The position numbers were made by a program, and so were the translations under genes. A DNA stretch of 8,405 nucleotides. Origin: CAKTOF01 sp964523945. GTDB lineage: Bacteria > Bacillota > Clostridia > Oscillospirales > Oscillospiraceae. The stretch covers positions 1 to 8,405 of the forward strand of contig CAZGBU010000091.1 of assembly GCA_964523945.1 (NCBI GenBank), read 5' to 3'. This document shows, one piece after another, positions 1 to 5,759 of the stretch. Every line of letters begins with the position of its first letter. Within the stretch, counting starts at the first letter, position 1. The notes below the pieces were generated by a model that was not told where the DNA came from, made no database searches, and worked only from the letters and a program-made list of their open reading frames with translations.

Positions 1-8
1 CAAAAGGG

Positions 9-21
9 TTACATTATGTAA
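9..21. repeat. 13-bp palindrome TTACATTATGTAA
   Basis: Two perfect 6-bp arms flank one central base. It would fall about 15-27 bases downstream of the predicted leftward start, a plausible repressor-binding position. In such AT-rich DNA a chance palindrome of this size is also possible. Confidence 0.3.
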
Positions 22-41
22 TATATTTCTGCTGTCATATA

Positions 42-69
42 AGTATAACTATTTTTCGAAAAAAGTCAA
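42..69 (-). promoter_or_regulatory. Probable leftward sigma-A promoter for a gene left of the window
   Basis: Read on the minus strand, TTGACT (69-64) is followed after 16 bp by TATACT (47-42). Each is one mismatch from the sigma-A consensus, and both lie in AT-rich DNA. Transcription would start near 35 and leave the window at position 1. The spacer contains the 12-bp palindrome TTTTTCGAAAAA (52-63), and the palindrome TTACATTATGTAA (9-21) lies just downstream of the predicted start; either could be an operator. The target gene is not visible, so this is a sequence-only prediction. Confidence 0.5.
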
Positions 70-208
70 GATTTTTTACGAAACGACAGAAAACATCAAA
101 CTTTTTTGACGATTATACCGGCGGCTTTCATGCTACATTTAGCGAATATGCATTACAATATTCACAAGATATTGCATAAAGGGTAACAAAACGGTTAACA
201 TAAAAGAA

Positions 209-220
209 AATTGGCCAATT
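209..220. repeat. 12-bp perfect palindrome AATTGGCCAATT upstream of the thrS -35
   Basis: The sequence is fully self-complementary and ends 4 bp before the -35 hexamer of the thrS promoter. That position would suit an activator or repressor site. The bound protein, if any, is unknown. Confidence 0.35.
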
Positions 221-224
221 CAGT

Positions 225-253
225 TTGACACGGGCCATATTTCGTGCTATATT
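225..253 (+). promoter_or_regulatory. thrS sigma-A promoter
   Basis: A consensus -35 TTGACA (225-230), a 17-bp spacer and the -10 TATATT (248-253) predict a start near 259-261. This gives a leader of about 285 nt carrying the T-box. The -10 is flanked exactly by GTGC (244-247) and GCAC (254-257). A second inverted pair, TTGCAC (252-257) and GTGCAA (265-270), spans the start site, so an operator over the promoter is possible in addition to the T-box. Confidence 0.85.
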
Positions 254-275
254 GCACACATACAGTGCAAATCCG

Positions 276-514
276 GCGATGAAGAAGAGCTGACCTGCGC
301 ATCGCGGCTCAGAGAGGGGCTGCCGCTGGCTGAAAGCGGCCCTGCAGATGCGGCGCGGAGAGGACCGCTTCCGAGCTGCCCGGGAAACCGGGACGGGTTC
401 CGCCCGTTAGCGCGGACAATGAGCGACGGCTGCGGCCGTAAGCAGGGTGGAACCGTGAGATATAATGTGTGTTATGTCCCACCCCTGATTATCACATCAG
501 GGGTGGGATTTTTT
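276..514 (+). promoter_or_regulatory. T-box riboswitch, threonine class, controlling thrS
   Basis: T-box leaders bind uncharged tRNA and then favour an antiterminator over a terminator. Seen here: the stem I start GATGAAGAAGAG (279-290); CGCATC (298-303) pairing with GATGCG (347-352); the conserved CAGAGAGG and GGCTGAAAGC elements (310-337); and the 3' part ending CCGAGCTGCC. The putative specifier is ACC (364-366, Thr), placed six bases before GAG. Two hairpins follow: 379-392 with a GAAA loop, and 393-407, which resembles the usual ACGGG/CCCGT stem III. The T-box core AGGGTGGAACCG (444-455) presents UGGA (448-451) to the tRNA acceptor end. The terminator is annotated separately. The class is clear; the specifier was assigned by alignment from memory, supported by the thrS gene downstream. 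Confidence 0.93.
477..514 (+). terminator. T-box leader terminator
   Basis: A perfect 13-bp stem (477-489 with 496-508) with a 6-nt loop is followed by six T (509-514). Its 5' arm contains CCCACCCCT, which can instead pair with the AGGG of the T-box core (444-447) to form the antiterminator. It would stop transcription when tRNA-Thr is charged. Confidence 0.93.
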
Positions 515-545
515 GCCGCCCCGAAGAAATGGAGGAGGACGACCC

Positions 546-2291
546 ATGTCCGAAGAAAACCTGTATACCTTTGAAAATGAAACCTACCGCAAGACCTATT
601 GGCACACTTGCTCGCATGTGCTCGCACAGGCGGTCAAGCGCCTGTTCCCGGAGACAAAGCTTGCCATCGGCCCGGCGATCGACAACGGATTCTACTATGA
701 CTTCGATTCCGAAACCATCTTCACACCCGAGGTGCTCGAGCAAATTGAGGCCGAGATGCGCAAGATTTGCAAGGAGAAGCTGAAGCTCGAGCGCTTTGAG
801 CTGCCGCGTGCGCAGGCCCTTGAGCAGGAGAAAGACGAGCCATATAAGACTGAGCTGTTCAACGACCTGCCGGAGGACGCTGTGATCAGCTTCTACCGCC
901 AGGGCGAGTTTACAGACCTGTGTGCAGGCCCGCATCTGGACTCCACCGGGCGGATCAAGGGCAACGCGATCAAGCTGACAAGCTGCACCGGCGCATACTG
1001 GCGCGGCGATGCGAGCCGCAAGATGCTCCAGCGCATCTATGGCATCGCCTTCCCGAAGAAAGAGCAGCTCGACGAGTATCTCCAGTTGCTTGAAGAAGCC
1101 AAAAAACGAGACCACCGCAAGCTGGGCAAGGAGCTGGGCCTGTTTATGATGGCCGAGGAGGGACCCGGATTCCCGTTTTTCCTGCCGAAAGGTATGGTGC
1201 TGAAGAACACGCTGCTGGATTACTGGCGGGAGTGCCATAAGCGCTATGGCTATGTGGAAATCTCCACGCCAATCATCCTCAACCAGGAGCTGTGGCACCG
1301 CTCCGGCCACTGGGATCATTACAAGGACAATATGTACACCACCGTCATTGACGGGGAGGACTATGCAGTCAAACCCATGAACTGTCCCGGCGGCATGCTG
1401 GTGTACAAAAATGAGCCGCATTCCTACCGCGACCTGCCCCTGCGCATGGCGGAGCTGGGCATCGTGCACCGGCACGAGCTGTCCGGCGCCCTCCACGGCC
1501 TGTTCCGGGTGCGCTGCTTCACGCAGGATGACGCCCACATCTTTATGACGCCGGAGCAGATGAAAGGCGAGATTCAGAATGTGGTTCGGCTGTTTGATGA
1601 AATCTACTCTACGTTTGGCCTGACCTACCAGATCGAACTGTCCACCATGCCCGAAGATCATATGGGAGATGAAGCGGTCTGGCACTTCGCGGAAGAGACG
1701 CTCCAGGCGGCCATCACGGAGATGGGCAAGGACTTTGTCATCAATGCCGGCGACGGCGCATTCTATGGCCCGAAGCTGGATTTCCATCTGGCCGACTCGC
1801 TTGGCCGGACCTGGCAGTGCGGCACCATCCAGCTGGACTTCCAGATGCCTGAGCGCTTCGAACTGGAGTATACGGGCGAGGATGGCCTGAAGCACCGGCC
1901 CGTCATGATCCATCGAGCGCTGCTGGGCTCGATCGAGCGCTTCATCGGCGTTATCACCGAGCATTATGCCGGCGCGTTCCCGACGTGGCTTGCCCCGGTG
2001 CAGGTGACGGTCCTGCCGATCACCGACCGCGCCAACGATTATGCCCGGCAGGTTGCGCAGCAGCTGGAAGCCGCCGGTGTGCGTGTGGAGACGGATCTGC
2101 GCAATGAAAAGATCGGCAAGAAGATCCGCGAGGCGCAGATGCAGAAGATCCCGTATATGCTGGTCGTCGGTGACAAAGAGGCCGAGGCCGGTACGGTGTC
2201 GGTGCGGACCCGCGCCGGCGGCGATGAGGGGGCCATGCCGGTCAGCGCGTTCTGTGAGCGTGTGCTCGGCGAGATCAAATCGCGCAGCTGA
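546..2291 (+). CDS. thrS: Threonyl-tRNA synthetase lacking the TGS domain
   Basis: Class II synthetase that charges tRNA-Thr in the cytoplasm; 581 aa. The ATG at 546 is chosen because AGGAGG (533-538) lies 7 bases upstream; an in-frame TTG at 513 would sit in the terminator T-run. The editing domain spans about 5-200, with HxxxH at H20-H24 and DLCAGPH at C126/H130. The catalytic core spans about 200-475. It has zinc ligands C280 (MNCPG), H331 (DDAHIF) and H456 (MIHRALLGS), with spacing matching the E. coli enzyme to within one residue; the motif 2 arginine is R309 and the motif 3 arginine R465. The anticodon-binding domain spans about 480-581. The usual protein is about 640 aa because an N-terminal TGS domain precedes the editing domain. 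Here translation starts directly at the editing domain, a layout I recall from some clostridial enzymes. It is the first gene of a probable operon, with 14 bases before the next start and no terminator between. Confidence 0.97.
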   Translation: MSEENLYTFENETYRKTYWHTCSHVLAQAVKRLFPETKLAIGPAIDNGFYYDFDSETIFTPEVLEQIEAEMRKICKEKLKLERFELPRAQALEQEKDEPYKTELFNDLPEDAVISFYRQGEFTDLCAGPHLDSTGRIKGNAIKLTSCTGAYWRGDASRKMLQRIYGIAFPKKEQLDEYLQLLEEAKKRDHRKLGKELGLFMMAEEGPGFPFFLPKGMVLKNTLLDYWRECHKRYGYVEISTPIILNQELWHRSGHWDHYKDNMYTTVIDGEDYAVKPMNCPGGMLVYKNEPHSYRDLPLRMAELGIVHRHELSGALHGLFRVRCFTQDDAHIFMTPEQMKGEIQNVVRLFDEIYSTFGLTYQIELSTMPEDHMGDEAVWHFAEETLQAAITEMGKDFVINAGDGAFYGPKLDFHLADSLGRTWQCGTIQLDFQMPERFELEYTGEDGLKHRPVMIHRALLGSIERFIGVITEHYAGAFPTWLAPVQVTVLPITDRANDYARQVAQQLEAAGVRVETDLRNEKIGKKIREAQMQKIPYMLVVGDKEAEAGTVSVRTRAGGDEGAMPVSAFCERVLGEIKSRS

Positions 2292-2305
2292 GCGGAGAAA
2301 CGGCG

Positions 2306-3687
2306 ATGGATTGGAATAAGCTGTGGATTGAAAAGCTGCTTTATCCGGCGATGGAATGGAAAAATGGGAACCGGATCCGTGCGTATACCCGTGAACTGAT
2401 CGCCTCGGAACAGGCAGGGCGGGAACAGCTCTTTGCGCGCCAGCGTGAAAAGTTGCGTGCATTCCTGCGGAATTGTGTCGAGAATGTCCCCGCCTATGCA
2501 ACAATCTCGGGGGGGTACTGCAGGAAGAAATAGAAATTGATCCCTATATGGCGCTGCGTCGATTCCCATGTACGACGAAACAGGATCTGCGGGAAAATGG
2601 AGAGCAGTACATCTCGCGCGCCGTCGACCGCCGCGTGCTGATTCCCAATCTGACCGGCGGATCAACCGGCGAACCGCTTCGGTTTTACATGGACCGCAAA
2701 ACGGTGGAGTATTACGAGGCCGCGCGCTGGCGCGGGCTGAGCTGGTATGGCGTTACACCGGGGAGCCGCAGCCTGATGATCTGGGGCAACCCGATTGAGC
2801 TGGACGCGCAGGCGCAGCGACGAGCGGCCCGCTGCGAGCAGATCCTGAAGAACCGCCGCGTGCTGTCGGCCTATACGCTCTCGCCGGAGCGGGTGGACGA
2901 GTATCTGGCGCTGCTCAGGCGCTACCGGCCGGAATATCTGTATGGCTACGCCAGCGCGCTGTACACGTTTGCAAAGATCTTCCTGGATGCCGGCAAAAAG
3001 CCCGATGTGAAGCTGAAAGTCGTCGCCTCGACGTCGGAGAGCCTGTTTGATTTTCAGCGCGAAGCGATTGCCGCGGCATTCTCCTGTCCGGTGGCCAACG
3101 AGTATGGCGCGCGGGACGCGGGCATTCTCGCGTATGAATGTCCGGCTGGCGGACTGCATATCTCGTCGGAAAACTGTGTGATTGAGTTGCTTGATCCGGT
3201 TTCCCTGGAGCCGATCGAGCAGCCGGAGCGCGAGGGTGTGATTGCGGTGACGGATCTGAACAACTTTGCGCAGCCCCGTGCGCGCTATCTGCTTGGTGAT
3301 CTGGCGGCTTGGCCGGAGGCGGATGTATGCGCCTGCGGCCGGCCGATGCCGCGCCTTTCCCGTATTGCAGGGCGGGAGGATGCAATGCTCGTCCGGCCGG
3401 ACGGCGTGCTGGTACATGGCAACTTTATCAATCAGCTTGCGCGCAGCCACGCGTCAATCCGCCAGATTCAGATTGTGCAGCATACGCCGGATCGCGCAAC
3501 CATCCGCATTGCTACGCTGGATCCGACGGCGGATTTTTCCGGGTTTGTGCGCCAGGTGGAGGAATCGCTGCCCGGTGTGACGCTCAGTCTGGATGTGACA
3601 GACCAGATCGCGCCGACACAGTCGGGAAAATATCGCTATTCGATTCGGGAGTTCCCGCTGCCTGCGGCCAGCGCGGCCCCGGTGTGA
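2306..3687 (+). CDS. PaaK/CapK-type adenylate-forming enzyme, split by a -1 frameshift
   Basis: Resembles the phenylacetate-CoA ligase/CapK branch of the adenylate-forming enzymes, which activate a carboxylate with ATP; the substrate here is unknown. The start at ATG 2306 has GGAG (2294-2297) upstream. The N-terminal frame, ending in RNCVENVPAY, meets TAG at 2531-2533 after 75 codons. The rest of the protein continues in the -1 frame to 3687. Joining the frames at the G run (2509-2515) gives 460 aa, close to the family's normal size. Motifs in the joined protein: TGGSTGEP (about 117-124, phosphate loop); YLYGYAS (about 211-217); STSE and NEYGARD (about 242-271); YLLGD (about 328-332); RIAGRED (about 353-359); QSGKYRY (about 439-445). 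Cysteines C279, C342 and C344 (CACGR) fit a metal-binding pattern seen in CapK-like members. It could be a pseudogene, a phase-variable gene, a programmed frameshift or a one-base sequencing error. All core motifs lie after the break, and an in-frame ATG at 2548 exists without a well-placed ribosome site. Confidence 0.85.
2509..2515 (+). other. Seven-G tract at the frameshift point, a slippery heptamer in frame
   Basis: The run is read as G-GGG-GGG in the initial frame, exactly the X-XXY-YYZ arrangement for -1 slippage. After slippage the next codon is GTA (2515-2517) and the downstream frame continues as VLQEEIEID. Adding one G would also restore the frame. I see no strong stimulatory hairpin in the following 20 bases. 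Confidence 0.8.
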
Positions 3688-3699
3688 CAGAGCAGCACA

Positions 3700-3722
3700 G
3701 GTTTGGTTCCTGTTTCCAAACC
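3700..3722 (+). other. Intercistronic hairpin between the adenylating enzyme and the membrane protein
   Basis: GGTTTGG (3700-3706) pairs perfectly with CCAAACC (3716-3722) around a 9-nt loop. There is no T-run, so it is not a terminator. It lies 15 bases upstream of the next ribosome site and could affect mRNA processing or translation. Confidence 0.45.
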
Positions 3723-3747
3723 GCATAGAGGGGATGAGAGGACTGCT

Positions 3748-4254
3748 ATGGCAAGTCGAGGGGGTTGGATGCGGCTGTTGGGCGGAGCAGCGGTTTGTGC
3801 GGCGTATGCCGGGCTGTATTTTGCGGGCGCGGCGATCGTGCGGCGCGCACCGGCGCATGACAATCTGTTCGGCTGGCTGACGCATCCGGGGCGCTGGCTC
3901 TGGTGGGGCGCGATGGTGGTCTCCGCCCTGCCCGCACTCGGCGGGTGGTGTCGCTGCGCCGGAATTATGACGGCCGGTTTTGCGGTTTCGGTGCTCTTTG
4001 TGTCCGCGCTGGTTGGCGCGGAGACTGCGTGGGCGGTCTGGGCGGCGCTGTTTCTGGCGTCGGCGCTTGCCGGGATCGTCGCGCAGTGCAAACACGGCGA
4101 CGTTTCCGACGAGCAGCTTGTGCGCGCAGCGGCCATCGCAACGGTGATTGCATTGGCAGCGGCTGTCGCGGCGGCATACCTTGCGTTCTTCTTGCTCGTT
4201 TTCGTCGTCTTGCTCTGGGCTTTCGTGATCGCGCGGGCGAGAAGGAAAATCTGA
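3748..4254 (+). CDS. Unrecognised polytopic membrane protein
   Basis: 168 aa from the ATG at 3748, chosen for the AGAGG at 3737-3741 with a 6-base gap. I do not recognise the family. It is strongly hydrophobic and rich in Ala, Val, Leu and Trp. Probable membrane segments lie at about 10-30, 51-66, 71-90, 92-112, 126-143 and 144-162, giving five or six passes. A Trp-rich stretch (GRWLWWG, about 48-54) leads into the second. The longest polar loop, QCKHGDVSDEQLVR (about 113-126), separates the fourth and fifth. The tail ARARRKI is basic, which favours a cytoplasmic C-terminus. No catalytic motif or signal peptidase site is evident. It lies 60 bases after the CapK-like gene with only a small non-terminator hairpin between, so co-transcription with thrS is likely. 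An in-frame TTG at 3703 is a poorer start because it lies within that hairpin. Confidence 0.7.
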   Translation: MASRGGWMRLLGGAAVCAAYAGLYFAGAAIVRRAPAHDNLFGWLTHPGRWLWWGAMVVSALPALGGWCRCAGIMTAGFAVSVLFVSALVGAETAWAVWAALFLASALAGIVAQCKHGDVSDEQLVRAAAIATVIALAAAVAAAYLAFFLLVFVVLLWAFVIARARRKI

Positions 4255-4261
4255 CCATGAA

Positions 4262-4293
4262 AAAGCGGACGGCTCACGTGAGCCGCCCGCTTT
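4262..4293 (+). terminator. Probable terminator after the membrane-protein gene
   Basis: A perfect 16-bp palindrome (4270-4285) is extended past one A/C mismatch by GCGG/CCGC and then AAA/TTT. The T-tract is only three long, so termination may be weak. A-rich sequence on the left side means it could also act on minus-strand transcripts. It begins 7 bases after the stop codon. Confidence 0.65.
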
Positions 4294-4403
4294 GCGCGCG
4301 TTTCGATAGAAAACAGAGAATTAGAGAATTACAGTATGTGCCGCCGGGCATATTGTGCGCCCTGTCCTCAGAACGGACAAGGCCGCTGGCTTGGCCGGTG
4401 TGC

Positions 4404-4441
4404 CGCTATGCGGATTTTGTGCACGCTATGCGATTTGTGCA
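4404..4441 (+). repeat. Short tandem direct repeat (20 + 18 nt)
   Basis: Two abutting units both start CGCTATGCG and end TTTGTGCA. They differ only by two single-base gaps (4404-4423 and 4424-4441). Each unit begins with a tiny CGC-TAT-GCG hairpin. The second unit runs into the stem of the next terminator. The surrounding gap from 4294 to 4548 has no supported gene; it also contains a hairpin TGTCC/GGACA (4363-4379). Confidence 0.6.
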
Positions 4442-4473
4442 GCGCGGAGTGATTGCTCCGTGCTGCTTTTTCT
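4440..4473 (+). terminator. Second rho-independent terminator in the intergenic gap
   Basis: A 10-bp stem (4440-4449 with 4456-4465, one G-U pair) has a 6-nt loop and is followed by CTTTTTCT. This is better than the hairpin at 4262-4293 and is probably the effective end of the thrS operon, or the end of a small transcript from this gap. Confidence 0.75.
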
Positions 4474-4548
4474 GCGTTAGCGCCCAAATCCACGCTGTAC
4501 AGGGGAAAGAGCGGCATCCATTGTGTATTGGCGCGTGCGACGGGGCGC

Positions 4549-4577
4549 TTGACAGGGTTCTTTGCAGTCGATACAAT
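4549..4577 (+). promoter_or_regulatory. sigma-A promoter for the VOC-MATE unit
   Basis: TTGACA (4549-4554), a 17-bp spacer and TACAAT (4572-4577) predict a start near 4584. The 5' untranslated region is about 33 nt, too short for a riboswitch. No operator palindrome is obvious beside it. Confidence 0.82.
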
Positions 4578-4603
4578 AAGAATTGTCATTGACCAAACTG
4601 TCT

Positions 4604-4619
4604 GGGAGGGATTATCTTG
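4604..4619 (+). promoter_or_regulatory. Ribosome binding site that fixes the TTG start of the VOC gene
   Basis: GGGAGGG (4604-4610) stands 6 bases before TTG (4617-4619). The first in-frame ATG is residue 25 and would remove the first beta strand of the domain, so the TTG is preferred. Confidence 0.8.
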
Positions 4620-5702
4620 GAACCTTGGATTCAATCTGTGGATCAGCTCGGCTTTGTTGTCCGCGATCTGGACGCGTGCGTCAGGCTGATGGCGGATCAG
4701 TATGGTGTCGGCCCGTGGATGATGTTTGAGTTCGGCGAGCCGGGCAGGCCCAACACGATCTCGATCGAGAACACCGTGCTGAACGGAAAACCGATCGGCA
4801 GCTATTCCATCCGCTGTGCGGTGTGCGACATGCCGTCGAACGGCGTGCAGCTCGAGTTCATTGAGCCGCTCGACGACAAGAGCATCTTCGCGCAGTATCT
4901 GGCCGAGCACGGCCCAGGTCTGCAGCATATCTCGGTGGTAATCAACGGCGAATTCGAGTCGGTGATGGAGCACCTGCGTGCGGCCGGCTGCCTGGAACAC
5001 AGCCAGATCGCCACTGTCGGCGGCAACGAAACCTGCGTATTTGCCGACTTCCGCAAGCAGCTCGGCGCGCATATCGAGCTGCACAAGCGGCCGGAGAATT
5101 TCACGATTCCGGATGTGACGCCGGTGTTTTACCCGGCCTCCGGCCAGATGCCGGAGGGTGTGCAGCCGCTGTTTACCGAGGTTGAGCAGATCGGCACCGT
5201 GGTGCATGATATGCGCGGGGCGGTCCGCTCGCTGAACGATGAGCATGGTCTCGGCCCGTGGATCCTGCTTGATTTTGGCGACTGTGAGAACGGCAGCACC
5301 AATTTTGTCAAGGTGGAAAACGCAGTCAACAATGGAACATTCATCGGCTCGTTCGGCCTGCATGTGGGCATCTGCGAGGCGCTGAACATTCAGCTTGAAC
5401 TGATGGAGCCGGTGCAGCCGACCAGCTCGCATGCCGAGCATCTGGCCAAGCACGGCGACGATGTACACCACCTGTCGCTTGTCCATGGTCCGGTCGAGGC
5501 GGCGATGGAGCGCATCCGCGCGGCTGGCTTTACCGGCGGGCAGACCAGCACGATCGACACGACCGAGACATGCATTTATGCTGACCATACCGAGCTGCTT
5601 GGCGTTTTCCTGGAGCTGCACAAGCGGCCTGAGAATTTCATCCCGCCGCAGGTCGAGCTGGAGAGCTATCCGCCGGATCTGGATCTGCACTTCGGAGAAT
5701 AA
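4617..5702 (+). CDS. Tandem double-domain VOC (glyoxalase/epimerase superfamily) protein
   Basis: 361 aa, probably cytoplasmic, with no signal peptide. Two homologous vicinal-oxygen-chelate modules span about 1-165 and 185-345. Matching elements are QLGFVV/QIGTVV, VGPWMMFEFG/LGPWILLDFG, QLEFIEP/QLELMEP, LQHIS/VHHLS, and a nearly identical ELHKRPENF ending. By position the metal-site residues would be Q10, E80, H104, E154 and Q191, E261, H285, E333. The spacing is the same in both halves (70, then 24, then 50 or 48). The classic first His is Gln in both, as I recall from some Glyoxalase_4-type proteins. Family members include methylmalonyl-CoA epimerase, glyoxalase I and drug-binding resistance proteins; the reaction here cannot be assigned. 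It has its own promoter and is followed after 54 bases by the MATE gene, which suggests joint handling of a small molecule. DNA for the two domain ends (5076-5103 and 5613-5640) differs at only one of 28 positions. Confidence 0.88.
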   Translation: MEPWIQSVDQLGFVVRDLDACVRLMADQYGVGPWMMFEFGEPGRPNTISIENTVLNGKPIGSYSIRCAVCDMPSNGVQLEFIEPLDDKSIFAQYLAEHGPGLQHISVVINGEFESVMEHLRAAGCLEHSQIATVGGNETCVFADFRKQLGAHIELHKRPENFTIPDVTPVFYPASGQMPEGVQPLFTEVEQIGTVVHDMRGAVRSLNDEHGLGPWILLDFGDCENGSTNFVKVENAVNNGTFIGSFGLHVGICEALNIQLELMEPVQPTSSHAEHLAKHGDDVHHLSLVHGPVEAAMERIRAAGFTGGQTSTIDTTETCIYADHTELLGVFLELHKRPENFIPPQVELESYPPDLDLHFGE

Positions 5703-5707
5703 ACGAA

Positions 5708-5735
5708 AGCGCCGCGCCGGGTCCGGTGCGGCGCT
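5708..5735 (+). other. GC-rich intercistronic hairpin without a T-tract
   Basis: AGCGCCGC (5708-5715) pairs perfectly with GCGGCGCT (5728-5735), and the loop can pair further as CCGG/CCGG. No T-run follows, so it is unlikely to be a full intrinsic terminator. It ends 5 bases before the ribosome site of the MATE gene and may protect or process the mRNA, or lower MATE expression. Confidence 0.55.
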
Positions 5736-5740
5736 GAATC

Positions 5741-5759
5741 GGAAGGATGGTGCGCGGTG
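5741..5759 (+). promoter_or_regulatory. Ribosome binding site that fixes the GTG start of the MATE gene
   Basis: GGAAGGA (5741-5747) lies 9 bases before GTG (5757-5759). No ATG precedes the first membrane segment in this frame, so the GTG is needed for a full-length transporter. Confidence 0.75.

Noticed and set aside
148..177. Imperfect inverted repeat ATGCA...TGCAT in the AT-rich region
   Set aside because: Only the outer 5-bp arms match well; the interior is mostly unpaired, as expected by chance in AT-rich sequence.
492..2504. Long open frame on the minus strand across thrS
   Set aside because: It is the antisense shadow of a clearly identified thrS with strong GC codon bias, has no ribosome site or recognisable domain, and would start inside the next gene.
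2473..3687. Separate gene starting at ATG 2473 for the adenylating enzyme
   Set aside because: No ribosome site precedes that ATG, and its first 14 residues are out-of-frame translation of the sequence that in the other frame encodes the normal family N-terminus; a frameshift explains both parts better.
4258..4592. Possible 111-residue plus-strand gene starting ATG just after the membrane-protein stop
   Set aside because: AAGGA lies upstream at a loose spacing, but the frame runs through two terminator hairpins, a tandem repeat and the VOC promoter, and the Cys/Arg-rich product looks random.
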